Origin: Streptomyces sp. P3 | Lineage (GTDB): Bacteria; Actinomycetota; Actinomycetes; Streptomycetales; Streptomycetaceae | Assembly (NCBI RefSeq): GCF_003032475.1 | Contig: NZ_CP028369.1 | Coordinates: 5,828,001 to 5,892,000 of the forward strand | DNA length: 64,000 nucleotides | Direction: 5' to 3' | Shown here: positions 1-7,875 of the stretch, piece by piece | Numbering within the stretch: the first letter of the stretch is position 1 | Layout of the letters: each line of letters starts with the position of its first letter | The notes under the pieces: generated by a model | The model's database searches: none | Seen by the model: the letters and a program-made list of their open reading frames with translations, nothing else | What the model was told of the DNA's origin: nothing | Position numbers and translations under genes: made by a program

Positions 1-236
1 ACCCGAAAATCGCCAGGACCTTGCTGACCCGCTACGCGACACTGAAGATCGCACAGGCGGAGAGGGAGACGCCGCAGGCGGCACGTGAACTCCAGGACGT
101 GATGTACACCCTGTGCGTGCTCATGGGCACCGCCGACGTCCGCGAGGCGGTCGCCGCGGCGGACGCCCTGCTGGAGGCCGCTCCGGTGACGAGCGCGCCC
201 GCTGAGGGCTCGGACGGACTGTCGCTGGCCGTCTGA
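1..236 (+). CDS. DUF5133 protein, 5' end missing
   Basis: The reading frame is open from the window edge (first full codon at position 3, Pro-Lys-Ile-Ala-Arg-Thr-Leu) and stops at 236. The visible part holds LLTRYATLKIAQAE and MYTLCVLMGTADV, followed by an Ala-rich helix with AADALLEAAP. This pattern fits the small (about 80-90 residue) DUF5133 proteins common in Streptomyces. Their function is unknown; several are described as responsive to development or stress. The TTG at 21 is an internal codon, since the family begins about 10-15 residues earlier, outside the window. It is transcribed towards the tgmB gene on the opposite strand. Confidence 0.75.
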   Translation, partial: PKIARTLLTRYATLKIAQAERETPQAARELQDVMYTLCVLMGTADVREAVAAADALLEAAPVTSAPAEGSDGLSLAV

Positions 237-249
237 GGAAGTGCAACGG

Positions 250-273
250 CCGGACCCGCCGTGCGGCGTCCGG
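250..273. terminator. Hairpin between DUF5133 gene and tgmB
   Basis: Arms CCGGAC and GCC (250-260) pair with GGC and GTCCGG (265-273) around a GTGC loop. The stem is about 9 bp with a 2-base bulge and lies 13 bases after the DUF5133 stop. There is no U-tract, as is usual in Streptomyces. The flanking genes converge, so it could serve both strands. Confidence 0.4.
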
Positions 274-409
274 TCACCCAGGCAGTCCGGCACGCGGCCC
301 CGGGCCCGTGGACATCCTGTTCACCGGCGCCGGGGGCCCGGTGCCCGACGCCGGGTGGACGGGCCCGGCGCGGCGGAGCTTCCTCGGGCTCCCGCCGCGC
401 CCGGGCGCC

Positions 410-1396
410 TCACGGGGCCGCGAAGCCGCACCGGTCGGCGCGCCGGACGTCGTGCTCCGTCGGCGGCCCGGCCAGCCACTCGGCGATGGTGCGGGCGACG
501 GGCTGACCGGTGTCCACCTCCACGAAGCCGAACTGACCCGACTGGTTGCACTCCAGGAACCACCAGGTGCCGTCGGCGTCCTCCGCGAAGTCGAAGGCGC
601 CGTAGGCGAGTTCCGCCTCCCGCAGATACGTCCGCACCGCCTCGGCCAGGCGCGGCGGGACGTCGGCGGGACGCCAGGGCGTTGCTGAGGGCGAGTAGCG
701 CACGTCCACCACGTCGGGGTCGCCGCCGGGGACGGTGTCCTTGCGGGCGGCGAAGAGACGGTCGCCGACCGCGGTCAGCCGGATGTCGGCCCGTTTGGCC
801 ACCCGGCGCTGCAGCAGCGTCGGGCCGTAGGCGACGGCTGCGAAGTCGGCGTCCGGCGGGACCCGGGTGGTGGGCACCGCGCGGGGCGGATCCTGCGGAT
901 GGGCGCCGGACACCGGCTTGACCACCAGGTCGGGATAGCGGTCCGCGAACTCACGGGCCGCCTGCGGGAACGTCGTGACGATGGTGGCTGGCACGGGCAG
1001 GCCACTGCGTTGTGCGAGACGCAGTTGCCAGGGCTTGTGCCGGGCCCGGACGGAGGCGTCCGGGTGGTTCATCCAGCGCGCGCCGGTCGCCCGGAGCATG
1101 CCGTAGAGCGCCTGCGACGCCTCCTCCGTCAGCCACGCGGACGGCTGGGCCGCCCGGGCCGCGGGGGTGCCGGGCCGGCGGACCCACACCGATCGCAGCC
1201 CCTCGAGGCTCACCAGCCGTCCGGCGGAGGACAGATGGCCACGGAAGGCTCCGTGCACGTACTCGCCGGAGAGCGCGACGGTATGGGTCAGGTCGGCCGG
1301 ATCGAGCCGGACGACGGGGACGCCCGCGGCGTTCAGGTGCACGACCACCATGTCCGCCGTGACGTCCTCTTCACAGGTCAGGATGAGCACGGTCAT
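410..1396 (-). CDS. tgmB: ATP-grasp graspetide maturase, TgmB type
   Basis: The 328-residue protein matches the ATP-grasp ribosomal peptide maturase family (SAV_5884/TIGR04187 type). These enzymes use ATP to activate Asp/Glu side chains of a precursor peptide and form omega-ester or amide rings with Ser/Thr/Lys. The N-terminal pre-ATP-grasp region (about 1-120) resembles MvdD, with MTVLILTCEEDVTADMVV and VWVRRPGTP. The ATP-grasp fold follows, with LVVKPVSGAHP, LLQRRVAKRADIRLTAV and the metal-binding FLECNQSGQFGF near the C-terminus. The tgmA stop is 16 bases upstream of this ATG, and the ribosome binding site is weak, so translation may be coupled. Related clusters often carry an O-methyltransferase as a third gene; none follows here. 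Confidence 0.9.
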   Translation of the reverse strand: MTVLILTCEEDVTADMVVVHLNAAGVPVVRLDPADLTHTVALSGEYVHGAFRGHLSSAGRLVSLEGLRSVWVRRPGTPAARAAQPSAWLTEEASQALYGMLRATGARWMNHPDASVRARHKPWQLRLAQRSGLPVPATIVTTFPQAAREFADRYPDLVVKPVSGAHPQDPPRAVPTTRVPPDADFAAVAYGPTLLQRRVAKRADIRLTAVGDRLFAARKDTVPGGDPDVVDVRYSPSATPWRPADVPPRLAEAVRTYLREAELAYGAFDFAEDADGTWWFLECNQSGQFGFVEVDTGQPVARTIAEWLAGPPTEHDVRRADRCGFAAP

Positions 1397-1412
1397 TTTC
1401 GTCGGCCTGTGT

Positions 1413-1604
1413 TCAGTCGTCGAAGTGGGTCTTGGAGCCCGCTGTCGAGGTGGTGGTCGCCAGTTCTCTCAGGAGGGCGTGGTCGCGAGCGGCGATCCGG
1501 CCGTCGAAAAGTACGTTCAACTGCATTCCGGGGTCGTAGGCATACGGAGTGGCAAACTCCAACTCAGCTGCGGGGCGTGCGTAGTTGAGCGTGAACGGTT
1601 GCAT
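1413..1604 (-). CDS. tgmA: Graspetide precursor peptide, TgmA type
   Basis: This 63-residue peptide is the likely substrate of the adjacent ATP-grasp enzyme. The leader has the family signature PFTLNYARP (3-11), then PYAYDPGMQLNV (20-31), which is probably the maturase recognition segment. The C-terminal core, TTTSTAGSKTHFDD (50-63), supplies several Thr/Ser/Lys donors and two terminal Asp acceptors for ring formation. An excellent ribosome binding site (GAGGGAGA) lies 3-4 bases before the ATG. The 223-base region upstream (1605-1827) must hold the promoter. TATAAG on the minus strand near 1708 is a possible -10 but is not convincing. The ring topology cannot be read from the sequence. Confidence 0.9.
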   Translation of the reverse strand: MQPFTLNYARPAAELEFATPYAYDPGMQLNVLFDGRIAARDHALLRELATTTSTAGSKTHFDD

Positions 1605-1827
1605 CGTCTCTCCCTCGTCGGTACTGCCTCGATCAAGCGGTGCCGCTGTGCGACGTCACTCGGGCCCGCTGCTTGGTGCTGGATTGGTGCGCCCTTCAGT
1701 CACTTATACGAATCGAACGGGTGGTTGGTTTCCTTACTCTCCGTGATCGTCGGGGAGTTGGGCGCCGAGCAGGGCGTGGAGCAGGGGAGATCGGGTCGAG
1801 CGGTGGTGAAAACGTCTTCCGCAGCGG

Positions 1828-2127
1828 TCAGTCGGGGACCCGCTCGGAAAGGTGCCCGGCGGTGCGGTCGGGCGCGCGACGCAGCGAACGAAGGGCCAGC
1901 AGGAGCATGCCGATGTCGTCGAGATAGACCGGATCCGGCAGCAGATCGGCCGGAAACACGAAGTACAGGACCGCCCCCCAGAACACCCAGCGCGGGCCGG
2001 TGGGCAGTCCGGCCCGTCTGAGGCCCCGGCGGGTACGGATCAGCCGGGTCAGCACCGCTGCGGCCGCGGCGAACAGCGCGACGGCGGCCACCGCCACGAC
2101 GACGACGAGCGTGGTTGGCGCATCCAC
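1828..2127 (-). CDS. DUF1232 (YkvA-like) small membrane protein
   Basis: This 99-residue protein begins at a GTG (MDAPTTLVVV) preceded by GGGGAGGA at good spacing. Residues about 5-28 form one hydrophobic helix (VVVVAVAAVALFAAAAAVL), followed by a basic RTRRGLRRAG stretch. The DUF1232 signature is YFVFPADLLPDPVYLDDIGMLL, split here as YFVFPADLLPDPVYLDD and IGMLL. In this family a second short hydrophobic segment precedes the conserved Pro-Asp motif. Function is unknown. It stands alone, 275 bases from the next minus-strand gene. Much longer in-frame extensions upstream were not used because they lack a ribosome binding site and read as low-complexity sequence. Confidence 0.8.
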   Translation of the reverse strand: MDAPTTLVVVVAVAAVALFAAAAAVLTRLIRTRRGLRRAGLPTGPRWVFWGAVLYFVFPADLLPDPVYLDDIGMLLLALRSLRRAPDRTAGHLSERVPD

Positions 2128-2402
2128 GGGTCCTCCCCTGTGGTCCGTCGCGCTACGTCCGGCCGTGCTCTGCACTTCCCGTCCGGACCCCGGGTCGCGG
2201 TCCCTGTCTGTCGGTTTCCCCGCTTCGGGTGCTCGAATGCCCGCTTCCGGCAGGATTACCGCATCGGACGCCTCCACACGGGTGCCGCGTACGAGGGACG
2301 GGACCGGCGGGAGGGCCCCCGCCAGGGGGAGGAGCAGACGCCCGGGAGGGGGAGGGCCAGGCGCGCGGGACGCTCCGGGGCGCGCGAAACCCCGGCCCGC
2401 GC

Positions 2403-3566
2403 CTACGAGTGCCCCGAGCCGGCCTCTCCGCCGCCGGGCCCGGGTGCGCGGTCCTGTTCCGGCCCTTCGGCGGGCGTGCTGGCCGGGACCGGCCGCAGGC
2501 TCTTGGTGGACTCCCTGAACCGCTCCAGGGTCCGGCCCAACTGCTGGAAGGGCGAGCCGGGTCGTTTGACCGGCGCCTGCCGCGGCACTCCGGCCGCGTC
2601 GGCCTCGGCCGCCGCCTCCCGGTACGCGGCCAGCGCCTCGTGGGCGTGCTCGGCGGCCTCCCGGTACAGGTCCCGGGACTCCGTCATCGCCTCCAGCGCG
2701 TCCTTGTACATCGTCACCAGCGCGCGCTCGCGGGCGAGTTCCTCCTCCAGGGTCAGCAGCTGCCACTCCTCCCGCAGCACGGCGAGCGCGGCGTCGCCGC
2801 CTTCCGGCAGCGGCCGGGGCAGAGCGGCGAAACGCCGCACGGCGTCCAGCAGCTCGGTGGGATGCGTGCCGTCCAGGAACACGCTGCGCACCGAGAACGC
2901 GACGGGGTCGTAGTCGGCGGGAGCGGGCACGCCGGGCAGCACCAGCGCACCGCCGCGCGGCACCTCCGCCCCCGACTCCTTGAGGGCCCAGTTGACCGTG
3001 CGCAGCTGGTGCGGGGCGGCCCGGTGCTCGACGACCCGGTGATGCAGGCCGGGCGGGAGCAGCGGGACGAGCGAGCGGCGGCCCTGCTCGTCGGGCGTCA
3101 TGGCCTCGTGGACGACGACGTGCACGGCCCAGGTGTCGCGCAGCGCGGCCCGGAGCGTGCGACGCAGTTCCTTGTCGTCCGCGGGCAGCGGGTTGACGTC
3201 GAGGAAACGTTCGCCCGTGACGGTCTCGTGGCCCCACGGTGCGTCCGCGTCCCAGGGCCAGAAGATGCCGGCGGGCGACGGCCAGCGCTGGTCCCAGGGG
3301 CGGTCCGCCTCCGCCGTGAGCGTCCACTCCTGGCCCCGGCCCGACCACTCGGCGAGGGTGAGCCGGGCGCGGACCGTCACGTCCTCCTCGGGCTGCCACC
3401 GGGCCTCGAAGGCCGTCTCCCCGTCGGGGGTGTCGGCCTCGGGCAGCTCCGCGAAGTCCTGCACGGCGCCGGCGTCCTTGAGGGCCTGGAGGTTCTTGCG
3501 CAGGACGTCCGGCGCGGTCGGTCCGGTGTGGCGGCCACGGGCCTGCCACACCGTGGAGGGCGTCAT
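2403..3566 (-). CDS. Hypothetical protein with C-terminal coiled coil
   Basis: This 387-residue soluble protein is not recognised. Codon usage is clearly coding. The N-terminal part (about 1-250) is mixed alpha/beta with WPWDADAPWGHETVTGERF and a repeated pattern of acidic loops. Residues about 275-345 are strongly helical and heptad-like (EEWQLLTLEEELARERAL, then MYKDALEAMTESRDLYREAA), suggesting a coiled coil. The tail is Pro/Gly-rich and disordered. No signal peptide or membrane segment is seen. The start is uncertain: the ATG at 3566 has no clear ribosome binding site, and the next in-frame ATG (3677) adds low-complexity Arg/Pro residues. Neighbouring genes give no functional hint. Confidence 0.7.
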   Translation of the reverse strand: MTPSTVWQARGRHTGPTAPDVLRKNLQALKDAGAVQDFAELPEADTPDGETAFEARWQPEEDVTVRARLTLAEWSGRGQEWTLTAEADRPWDQRWPSPAGIFWPWDADAPWGHETVTGERFLDVNPLPADDKELRRTLRAALRDTWAVHVVVHEAMTPDEQGRRSLVPLLPPGLHHRVVEHRAAPHQLRTVNWALKESGAEVPRGGALVLPGVPAPADYDPVAFSVRSVFLDGTHPTELLDAVRRFAALPRPLPEGGDAALAVLREEWQLLTLEEELARERALVTMYKDALEAMTESRDLYREAAEHAHEALAAYREAAAEADAAGVPRQAPVKRPGSPFQQLGRTLERFRESTKSLRPVPASTPAEGPEQDRAPGPGGGEAGSGHS

Positions 3567-4298
3567 GGGCGAATCGGTCGCGGCGATGTGCGTGAGTCCA
3601 TTCGTGAGGGCGGGCGGCCTGGCGGCGGCGCGGCGACGACAGGGCGACGGCGCGCGAAGGCCAGTATCGCTCGCCACAGGGGGTGGGCGGTCCGACGGGC
3701 GGCGGGCGAGGGCGCCCGAGGACGCCTCCGTTCAGGAGCCCCTTCCCCGGCACGACACCCGTCACGCGTCCGGATCCGCCCGGTTGGCCGCATCCGCCGC
3801 ATCCGCCGCATCCGCCGGAGAACACGCGCGCAGTGTGTGGCCTGCCCGCCCGGGGTGTGCGCCGTGCACCACGGCGGACGTCCCGCACCCGTGGGCTCTT
3901 CGGGTCCGGGACGGGAGAATGGGACGGCGGACGGGGACCGTCCACCATCCGCTTCGGGGCGGGCCCCGTCCGCGCGCGCCCGCCCCCCGGCCGTCCATCT
4001 CTGCCGGGCGTCGATACCGCCGGGCGAACCGGCCGGCCCCGTGCCCCCGCCCCGAGGCGGCAGCCGCTCCCGTGCTTGCCGCTGTTGTCGGCCCGTCCGC
4101 TCGCCGGGCCGCCTCGGCGTGCGGCTCCGCGGACGGTCCGGCCGGTGCCGCCGGGCGAACACCGGGCATGCCAAAGGAATGTGCCAAAGCCGTCGCCTTC
4201 GGCTGCCGTGTTCCGTAACCTCTGGGGCACCCGAACCATCCCGCGCCGCACCGCACCTGCTCCGCAACAGTCGCCAACGCGCCGAAGGGACACCGGTC
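3567..4298. other. 732-base gap with GCATCCGCC triplet repeat
   Basis: The region lies between two divergent genes and should hold both promoters. No reading frame has convincing codon usage in either direction. The one clear structure is three perfect head-to-tail copies of GCATCCGCC at 3790-3816. A short inverted repeat AGCCG/CGGCT lies near 4188-4204, about 100 bases before the roadblock gene. No promoter can be named with confidence. Confidence 0.5.
3790..3816. repeat. Three tandem 9-bp repeats
   Basis: GCATCCGCC occurs three times without interruption or mismatch, in non-coding DNA. The 9-bp period could be slippage-prone or could be a binding array; nothing in the sequence decides between them. 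Confidence 0.7.
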
Positions 4299-4787
4299 AT
4301 GGCCGTCGAGGTCGAGGTCGCGAACGAACTGCACCGCCTGCGCGCCCGTATGCCGCAGCTGACGGGGGCGTTGGCGGCCGGCGCCGACGGTCTCGTTCTG
4401 GCCCAGGACATGCCGGACGTCCAACCGGAGGGACTGGCGGCGCTCACCGCGGCGGCGCTCGGCGTCGGACGCCGCATGGTCGACCTGGCGGCCCGCGGCG
4501 ACTTCCGAGAACTCCTGGTGCGCGGCGCCGACGGCTACCTCGCGACCTACGCGGCCGGGCCGGCCGCCGTGCTGACCCTGCTCGCCGACGACCGGGTCAA
4601 CGTCGGCCGACTGCACCTGGAGGGGCGGCGCTGCGGCGCACGCATCGCCGAGCTCGTGGCCGCCCGGTCCGCGGGCGAGCGGCCTTTCGGCGCGGGGGGC
4701 GGACGATTGCCTCCACCACAGGTCGGCGGCCGGATCCAGGGCGCACTCCCGCTGCGTATCCCGCCTCAGTCCCGCCACCGGCCCTGA
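4299..4787 (+). CDS. Roadblock/LC7 domain protein
   Basis: This 162-residue protein has a roadblock/LC7 fold over about residues 5-120. It contains VANELHRLRARMPQLTGALAA, read here as VANELHRLRARMP and QLTGALAAGADGLVLAQDM, then ALTAAALGVGRRMVDLAARG and LLADDRVNVGRLHLEGRRC. Roadblock proteins act as regulators or partners of small GTPases. In Streptomyces they are best known as CvnB in conservons, next to a sensor kinase, a DUF742 protein and a Ras-like GTPase. None of those partners is next to this gene, so it is an orphan. A GAAGGGA ribosome binding site lies 8 bases before the ATG. The last 35 residues are Pro/Gly/Arg-rich and probably disordered. Confidence 0.8.
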   Translation: MAVEVEVANELHRLRARMPQLTGALAAGADGLVLAQDMPDVQPEGLAALTAAALGVGRRMVDLAARGDFRELLVRGADGYLATYAAGPAAVLTLLADDRVNVGRLHLEGRRCGARIAELVAARSAGERPFGAGGGRLPPPQVGGRIQGALPLRIPPQSRHRP

Positions 4788-4843
4788 TCACGGATCGCAG
4801 TCCCGCCACCGGGCCTGGAGGCGGCGTCGGCGGACGGCGCACG

Positions 4844-5494
4844 TCACCCCGCGCCGCCACCCGCTCCCGAGCGCCCACGCGGACCCGCGACAGGGCGCCG
4901 CCGCGCACCCCTTTGCTCCGGGTCGGCGCCTGTGGAAGGCGCGCTGAAGCCGCCGGGGACGAGCCGCGCCGGTCCGACGGCGGGCATCGTGGGTCCCGAC
5001 GGCGCGGGCCTGCCGTGCGCCTCCTGCCCCACACCGGCGGCGGGAGCCGCCGCCGGGCCGCCGGTCGCACGGGGATCCGCCTCCGGGTCCGGCACGCGGG
5101 GCCGCGGCGGAGCCGCCCGGCTCAGCACGCGCGTGTGGGGCATCAACGGGGCGCACGCGGAGCACACTTCGCTGAGCGTCCACACCTGACCCACCGACGG
5201 GTCGTGCCGCAGGACGAGGACGACCGTGCCCGCGCAGGAGACCCGGACGTCCTCGTGCGGCGCGCACCGCTGACGGCGGCACCAGCAGGCGGCGTCGTGA
5301 TGCACCGCCGCCGCCCGGGCGTGCGCGGCCGCATGGGCCTCGGCGAAACGGCGCAGGGCCGCGAGGTCCCGGGAGCGCGACGGCATCGCGCACGCGGAGG
5401 AGCAGGTGACCGACGCGGTGCGGTCCCGGTGCCCCACCACACGGATCGTCCAGCAGCGACCCGGACGGCGGGCCGAGGGGGCGTCAGGGTGCAT
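4844..5494 (-). CDS. Hypothetical Cys-rich protein
   Basis: Codon bias supports a 216-residue protein in this frame. I do not recognise a named domain. Residues about 15-130 look folded: RCWTIRVVGHRDRTASVTC, then a helical, Ala/His-rich stretch, ACWCRRQRC and VWTLSEVCSACAPLMPHTRV. Several Cys pairs (CSSAC, CWC, CSAC) suggest metal binding or a redox role. The C-terminal 80 residues are Pro/Ala/Arg-rich and low complexity. No signal peptide. The ATG at 5494 lacks a good ribosome binding site, so the start is provisional. It diverges from the kinase gene at 5684. Confidence 0.6.
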   Translation of the reverse strand: MHPDAPSARRPGRCWTIRVVGHRDRTASVTCSSACAMPSRSRDLAALRRFAEAHAAAHARAAAVHHDAACWCRRQRCAPHEDVRVSCAGTVVLVLRHDPSVGQVWTLSEVCSACAPLMPHTRVLSRAAPPRPRVPDPEADPRATGGPAAAPAAGVGQEAHGRPAPSGPTMPAVGPARLVPGGFSAPSTGADPEQRGARRRPVAGPRGRSGAGGGAG

Positions 5495-5683
5495 GAGAGC
5501 CAAAGCACACGTCCTTCGTGGAGAGGGAGGGAGGAGGGGAGAGGAAGCGGACCGGGAGCGGTTGCGGCACGGCCCGGCGGAAGTGACCTCGTTCACAGCA
5601 TGCCCGTGGGCGACCGGACCATTCGCGCCGTGCCCCCTCCGGCCGACACACCGCGTGTCGGTCGCTGCCTCTAAGCTCCCTCC

Positions 5684-7405
5684 ATGAGCACAGGGGGAAC
5701 CCACAGACGCGTCGTCGACGGACGCTTCGAGCTGGTGGAGCGACTCGGCGGGGGAGGGATGGGCCTGGTGTGGCGGGCCCACGACCTGGTCCTGCAGCGC
5801 GCGGTGGCGGTGAAGGAGGTGCGGCACGCGGACCCGGACCTCGCCGAGCACGACCCGGCGGCCGCCGGCGTGCTGCGGGAGCGCGTGCTGCGGGAGGCCC
5901 GCGCGCTGGCACGCGTCCACCATCCCAACGTCGTCACCATCCATCACATCGTCGACGGCGGCGAGCACACGTATCCGTGGATCGTGATGGAGCTCGTCGA
6001 GGGCGGCTCCCTGCAGGACCGGCTGGAACGGGGCGTGATGCCGCCGGTCGAGGCCGCCCGGATGGGCCGCGAGGTGCTGGCCGCGCTGCGTGCCGCGCAT
6101 GCCGTCGGCATCGAGCACCGTGACGTGAAGCCCGCCAACGTCCTGCTGCGCCCCGACGGACGGCCGGTGCTCACCGACTTCGGCATCGCCGCGGTCCGGG
6201 AGTCCGCCGGCCTCACCGCCACCGGCTCGGTCATCGGCTCGCCGGACTACATGGCTCCGGAACGGGTCAGTGGGAAGGAGGGCGGCTCCGCCGCCGACCT
6301 GTGGTCCCTCGGGATGCTCATGTACGTCGCCGTGGAGGGGCACCATCCGCTGCGCAGGGGCAGCACACTCGCCACCCTGGCCGCCGTGCTGAGCGAGGAC
6401 GTGCCCGCGCCGCGCGGCGCAGGCCCGCTGACGGCCGTTCTCACGGCGCTGCTCGTGCGCGACCCGCAGGCCCGCCCCGACGCGGCCCGGGTCGACCTGA
6501 TGCTGGCGGCCGCGACCGCCGCCGCGCCGGCGCCGGGCGTGGTCTTCCCCTCTGCTCCGCTCCCGCCGCCGGGCGCTGCCCTTCCGCCGGCTCCGGTCCC
6601 GTCGGCGGTCCAGGCTCCGCAGCCTTCGACGACCTCGTACCCGCTCACTCCGCCCGCGGCCCCGCCCGGCGTCGTCACGGTCGTCCCGCCGGCCGGCGCC
6701 CGGCCCCCCGCCCGCCGCGGCCGTACCACCGCCGTCGCCGTGCTGGCCGGCGCTCTGGCCGGCGTCCTGGCGTGGACGCTGTTTCCGTACCTCCACGACG
6801 GCGGCGACAGCGGCGGAAGCGGAGGCGCCTCACCCCTGCCCGGCGTGTCCGCGTCGCAGAGCGCCCGGCAGGCCGCCTCCGGAGCGTCCGGGGGTGCTTC
6901 CGACGACCCCTCCGAGGCGGCTTCCGGCGGCGCGTCCGACACCCAGAAGGTCGACCTGCTCAGCGGGGACGGCGTCAAGAACGTCGTGGCGAAGCTGTCG
7001 GCGGCCACGGGCGGGGCGAAGGTGACGAGCCTCGCGGTGTACGAGGAGTACGCCATCGCCGAGGTCTCCGTGAAGGGCCGCCCGAAGCTCTACGACCGGT
7101 ACACGTACCGCGGTGGGGACGTGGCGGTGAAGGACGGCCCGGGCGGCACCGTGATGAGCGGCAAGGTCCCCGTCGACCTGGACGTCTACGACTGGGACAA
7201 GGTGCCCGGGCTGCTGGCGCGGGCCGCGAAGACCCTCGGCGTCCCCCGCCCCACCAGCCGCTACCTGCTGGTCGACCCGGGGTCCACGGTCTTCGACACC
7301 GGACCGTCGATGAGCGTCTACCTGTCCGACGACTACGGCAGCGGGTACCTCCGGGCCGACGTCAAGGGACGGGTGATCGCGACGTATCCGCGCGACGACG
7401 GCTGA
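5684..7405 (+). CDS. Membrane Ser/Thr protein kinase (PknB-like)
   Basis: This 573-residue bacterial Hanks-type kinase carries the full set of kinase motifs. The glycine loop is LGGGGMGLVW (21-30), the ATP lysine is K44 in VAVKEV, the catalytic loop is HRDVKPANVLL with D147, DFG is at 165-167 and APE at 191-193. After a Pro/Ala-rich juxtamembrane linker (about 270-345), a single membrane helix follows basic residues (about 347-366, TAVAVLAGALAGVLAWTLF). The outside part starts with a Gly/Ser/Ala linker and ends in a roughly 140-residue folded region. There are no PASTA repeats, so the ligand is unknown. TAAGCT seven bases before the ATG and the lack of a ribosome binding site suggest a leaderless transcript. 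Confidence 0.93.
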   Translation: MSTGGTHRRVVDGRFELVERLGGGGMGLVWRAHDLVLQRAVAVKEVRHADPDLAEHDPAAAGVLRERVLREARALARVHHPNVVTIHHIVDGGEHTYPWIVMELVEGGSLQDRLERGVMPPVEAARMGREVLAALRAAHAVGIEHRDVKPANVLLRPDGRPVLTDFGIAAVRESAGLTATGSVIGSPDYMAPERVSGKEGGSAADLWSLGMLMYVAVEGHHPLRRGSTLATLAAVLSEDVPAPRGAGPLTAVLTALLVRDPQARPDAARVDLMLAAATAAAPAPGVVFPSAPLPPPGAALPPAPVPSAVQAPQPSTTSYPLTPPAAPPGVVTVVPPAGARPPARRGRTTAVAVLAGALAGVLAWTLFPYLHDGGDSGGSGGASPLPGVSASQSARQAASGASGGASDDPSEAASGGASDTQKVDLLSGDGVKNVVAKLSAATGGAKVTSLAVYEEYAIAEVSVKGRPKLYDRYTYRGGDVAVKDGPGGTVMSGKVPVDLDVYDWDKVPGLLARAAKTLGVPRPTSRYLLVDPGSTVFDTGPSMSVYLSDDYGSGYLRADVKGRVIATYPRDDG

Positions 7406-7411
7406 CGGCCG

Positions 7412-7435
7412 CGCACGGCCGGGCACGGCCGTGCG
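7412..7435 (+). terminator. Hairpin after kinase gene
   Basis: A perfect 9-bp stem (CGCACGGCC/GGCCGTGCG) with a 6-base loop starts 7 bases after the kinase stop. It separates the kinase from the PadR unit. Confidence 0.7.
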
Positions 7436-7460
7436 TGTCGAAGTAGTGTTTCGCCGTGCG

Positions 7461-7485
7461 GAATATATCGGCTCCCGATATATTC
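7461..7485. promoter_or_regulatory. Probable PadR operator overlapping the promoter
   Basis: GAATATATCGG and CCGATATATTC form a perfect 11-bp inverted repeat around a 3-base spacer, ending 6 bases before the ATG of the padR gene. AT-rich ATATAT half-sites are typical of PadR operators. The second arm contains TATATT, well placed as the -10 of a leaderless transcript. Autorepression is the obvious inference. Confidence 0.8.
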
Positions 7486-7491
7486 AGTCCC

Positions 7492-7875
7492 ATGGCATCG
7501 AGGAGTATGACCCAGGCCGCCTTCTTCGTGCTGACGGCCCTCGCCGATCAGCCGCGGCACGGCTACGGCATCCTGCGGGAGATAGAGGAACTCTCGGCCG
7601 GTGAGGTGCAGTTGAGGGTGGGCACGCTGTACGGCGTGCTCGACCGGCTCACCGCCGACGGGCTCATCGCCCTGGACCGCGAGGAGGTCCAGCAGGGCAG
7701 ACTCAGGCGCTACTACCGTGTCACCGACGACGGTGTCCGGGCCCTCGCGGCGGAGGCCGACCGTATGGCGGCCGGCGCCGGCGCGGCCAGACGCCGCATC
7801 GCCGAGGGACGCCGCGCCCCCGGGACCGTCATTCCGCCGGCCCCCGGGCCCGGACTCGCCGGAGGTCTGGCATGA
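7492..7875 (+). CDS. PadR family transcriptional regulator
   Basis: This 127-residue protein has the PadR winged helix (about 5-85): MTQAAFFVLTALADQPRHGY, GILREIEELSAG, VGTLYGVLDRLTADGLI and RRYYRVTDDGVRAL. The tail is short, the PadR-s2 arrangement. I chose the ATG at 7492 because an upstream GTG (7456) would place the operator-like palindrome inside the gene. No ribosome binding site is present, consistent with leaderless expression from TATATT at 7479-7484. It overlaps the next gene by 4 bases (ATGA), the usual PadR/membrane-partner layout. PadR proteins commonly repress their own operon and respond to a small hydrophobic ligand; the ligand here is unknown. Confidence 0.92.
   Translation: MASRSMTQAAFFVLTALADQPRHGYGILREIEELSAGEVQLRVGTLYGVLDRLTADGLIALDREEVQQGRLRRYYRVTDDGVRALAAEADRMAAGAGAARRRIAEGRRAPGTVIPPAPGPGLAGGLA

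Noticed and set aside
1640..1927. Plus-strand frame in the tgmA upstream region
   Set aside because: It runs antisense into the DUF1232 gene, has no ribosome binding site and no recognisable sequence.
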